Of a stretch of DNA of 5,765 nt, positions 5,071 through 5,765 are shown one piece after another; the stretch's first letter is position 1, and every line of letters starts with the position of its first letter. Position numbers and translations under genes: made by a program. The DNA comes from JBOGVA01 sp050692195 (lineage in GTDB: Bacteria; Actinomycetota; UBA4738), in the NCBI GenBank assembly GCA_050692195.1, contig JBOGVA010000052.1, positions 1 through 5,765 on the forward strand, in the 5' to 3' direction. The notes under the pieces are model-generated. The model saw nothing but the letters and a program-made list of their open reading frames with translations, was not told the origin of the DNA and did no database searches.

Positions 5071-5401
5071 CTGTTCTCGGTGGCCGAGGGCGGGCCTGCG
5101 CCGCAACTTCTACCGGCGACACTTCCGGCCGGCTGTTGGCCGCGCCGGCCTCGCACCGCTCCGGTTCCACGATCTCCGACACACCTGCGCGAGCCTGCTC
5201 ATCGCTCAGGGTGCCCACGCGAAGGAGATCGCCGAGCGGCTCGGACACTCCACCGTCCGGCTCACGTACGGGCATCTACTGCCGAGCCTCGACGAGCGGC
5301 TCCGCGACGGGCTCTAGTCGACGTTCCACGCCGCGAATGTGGCCCAAATGTGGCCCAAAGGCGAGCCGGTGGCGCTCCTGGCAACGAAAGCGGCGCCCTG
5401 A
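5071..5401 (+). pseudogene. Decayed tyrosine-recombinase (phage/ICE integrase) C-terminal fragment
   Basis: In two frames this reads as the catalytic end of an actinobacterial-type tyrosine integrase. Frame one gives HLFSVAEGGP just before a frameshift near 5094; the next frame gives LRRNFYRRHFRPAVGRAGL, then LRFHDLRHTCASLLIAQGAH (H-x-x-R box at 5168-5179), KEIAERLGHSTVRLTYGHLLP (second His, then nucleophile Tyr at 5267-5269) and LDERLRDGL before TAG 5315-5317. The spacing from the GHS His to the Tyr is 7 residues, where about 10 is usual, so three codons appear deleted. Past the TAG the same frame runs on as STFHAANVAQMWPKGEPVALLATKAAP to TGA 5399-5401, which looks like the natural tail. The N-terminal and core-binding domains and the first catalytic Arg are absent. 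A non-functional remnant is the best reading. It sits next to a tRNA-Gly 3' half, as expected of such an integrase. Confidence 0.82.
5336..5357 (+). repeat. 11-bp perfect tandem duplication
   Basis: AATGTGGCCCA occurs twice head to tail (5336-5346, 5347-5357) in the tail of the integrase remnant. Two copies of 11 bp would shift a reading frame by 11 nt relative to one copy, yet the frame here gives the plausible tail ANVAQMWPKG, so the duplication may be old and natural to this gene. Confidence 0.7.
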
Positions 5402-5410
5402 TAGGGCGCC
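5392..5410 (+). terminator. Hairpin at the integrase 3' end
   Basis: GGCGCCCT (5392-5399) and AGGGCGCC (5403-5410) form a perfect 8-bp stem with the loop GAT. It overlaps the final TGA of the extended integrase frame and lies between it and the tRNA-Gly fragment, a usual place for an integrase terminator. There is no T-tract, and a 3-nt loop is tight. Confidence 0.5.
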
Positions 5411-5429
5411 TGACCTGCGGATCTGTTTG

Positions 5430-5474
5430 AGCGGACGACGGGATTCGAACCCGCGACCCCCACCTTGGCAAGGG
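5430..5474 (-). other. 3' half of tRNA-Gly(GCC), likely attachment-site copy
   Basis: On the minus strand, from the anticodon loop TTGCCAA (anticodon GCC at 5469-5467) onward, every element of a tRNA 3' half is in place: anticodon-stem strand GGTGG, variable loop GGGTC, T-arm GCGGG-TTCGAAT-CCCGT, acceptor strand CGTCCGC, and discriminator T at 5430 as in bacterial tRNA-Gly. No CCA is encoded. The 5' half is missing: going upstream, the bases do not form the D-arm or the partner acceptor strand GCGGACG, and only the two bases next to the anticodon loop fit the stem. The match therefore begins at the anticodon stem-loop, as in identity segments used by tyrosine integrases. It lies 28 bp from the end of the integrase remnant. 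Confidence 0.85.
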
Positions 5475-5765
5475 CGCTCCGTCCGTCCACCGCCGTTCGC
5501 CTGTGTTCATCCTGGCAGGTCAGGCCACCGGGAGCGCTCTAGCGGACGGCAGCGGATCCGTGCGAACGATGGCGAACAGAGGAGATTGGGGCGGAATATG
5601 GGGCGAGCTCTGTTCAGTCCGGAGGGGTCTCTTTGTCTCCTGAGAATGTCGACGAAACAGGTGTCTGACGGCGAAACCGAGGAGCTTCCCCGAGAGAGCA
5701 AAGAGGGGGAGCGCGCATCGGCCCCACGAAGCTGATCAAAGACACCAGAGCAAGGGGAACCCGGG
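5475..5765. other. Right end of the window without an intact gene
   Basis: I can support no complete gene here. The stretch contains several short inverted matches close to the tRNA fragment: GCGCTCC at 5474-5480 against GGAGCGC at 5531-5537, and GTTCGCC at 5495-5501 against GGCGAAC at 5571-5577. These could be integrase arm-type sites, or chance in GC-rich DNA. It also contains the right copy of the 41-bp inverted repeat. Short open frames exist on both strands but show no recognisable protein. Confidence 0.5.
5645..5685 (+). repeat. Right copy of the 41-bp imperfect inverted repeat
   Basis: This segment matches the minus strand of 118-158 at 38 of 41 bases. In one frame both copies, together with the bases just before them, encode SPENVDETGV followed by a stop; over those ten codons the copies differ at four bases, all third positions. 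In another frame both start ATG and read MSTKQ-x-SDGE, with amino-acid differences. The first pattern hints that the shared sequence is, or was, the end of a protein-coding gene. Confidence 0.75.

Noticed and set aside
5430..5502. A complete tRNA-Gly gene
   Set aside because: The 5' half cannot form the acceptor pair to CGTCCGC or a D-arm; only the 3' half from the anticodon stem-loop on is real.
4995..5735. A 246-residue plus-strand frame spanning the integrase remnant, tRNA half and right repeat
   Set aside because: The integrase motifs are in another frame, and this frame runs through a tRNA fragment, so it is open by base composition only.
1..5765. CRISPR array, rRNA or a complete insertion sequence
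   Set aside because: No regularly spaced repeats, no rRNA-like stretches and no transposase motifs were seen on either strand.

Overview
The window is uniformly GC-rich (about two thirds G+C by eye). Its gene families are typical of Actinomycetota or a similar high-GC soil or aquatic bacterium: an ECF42-type sigma factor with its DGPF partner, AraC and probable ArsR regulator pieces, near-leaderless promoters with TANNNT -10 boxes, and an actinobacterial-style tyrosine integrase. This placement is an inference from families and composition, because no taxonomic marker gene is present.

Left part (1-2270): a C-terminal fragment of a probable ArsR-family regulator (+, 1-102) is followed by the left copy of a 41-bp imperfect inverted repeat. 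Next comes a minus-strand two-gene operon, the DGPF/YCII protein (1952-1554) overlapping the ECF42 sigma factor (1570-317) by 17 nt, with a candidate self-regulated promoter at 2029-2004. Divergent from it is a broken AraC-type DNA-binding domain (2031-2267).

Middle part (2270-4970): a T/A-tract hairpin region is followed by a leaderless DUF1232/YkvA membrane protein (2526-2975, +). It converges on a minus-strand pair, pirin (4623-3796) followed by a DsbA-like protein with a CPYS active site (3712-3152). A long stem lies between the convergent genes. Upstream of pirin is a 31-codon leader ORF whose stop overlaps the pirin ATG, with a hairpin inside it and a 12-bp palindrome ahead of it. Further right, on the minus strand, is an unlisted 48-aa Arg-rich small protein (4961-4815) with a near-leaderless promoter.

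Right part (4970-5765): a perfect 12-bp stem-loop; a decayed tyrosine-integrase C-terminus (frameshift, lost codons before the catalytic Tyr, in-frame TAG); a terminator-like hairpin; and the isolated 3' half of a tRNA-Gly(GCC) gene. That arrangement is the mark of an integrative element at a tRNA attachment site. The right copy of the 41-bp inverted repeat lies beyond it. From 5475 to 5765 I see no intact gene.

How the parts relate: the sigma factor and DGPF protein form a self-contained regulatory unit; pirin and the DsbA-like protein look co-transcribed and redox-related; the right end is an integration scar. I found no complete new defence or mobile system. The best leads are the tRNA/integrase scar, the inverted repeat at both ends, the pirin leader ORF and the missing-cysteine DsbA.
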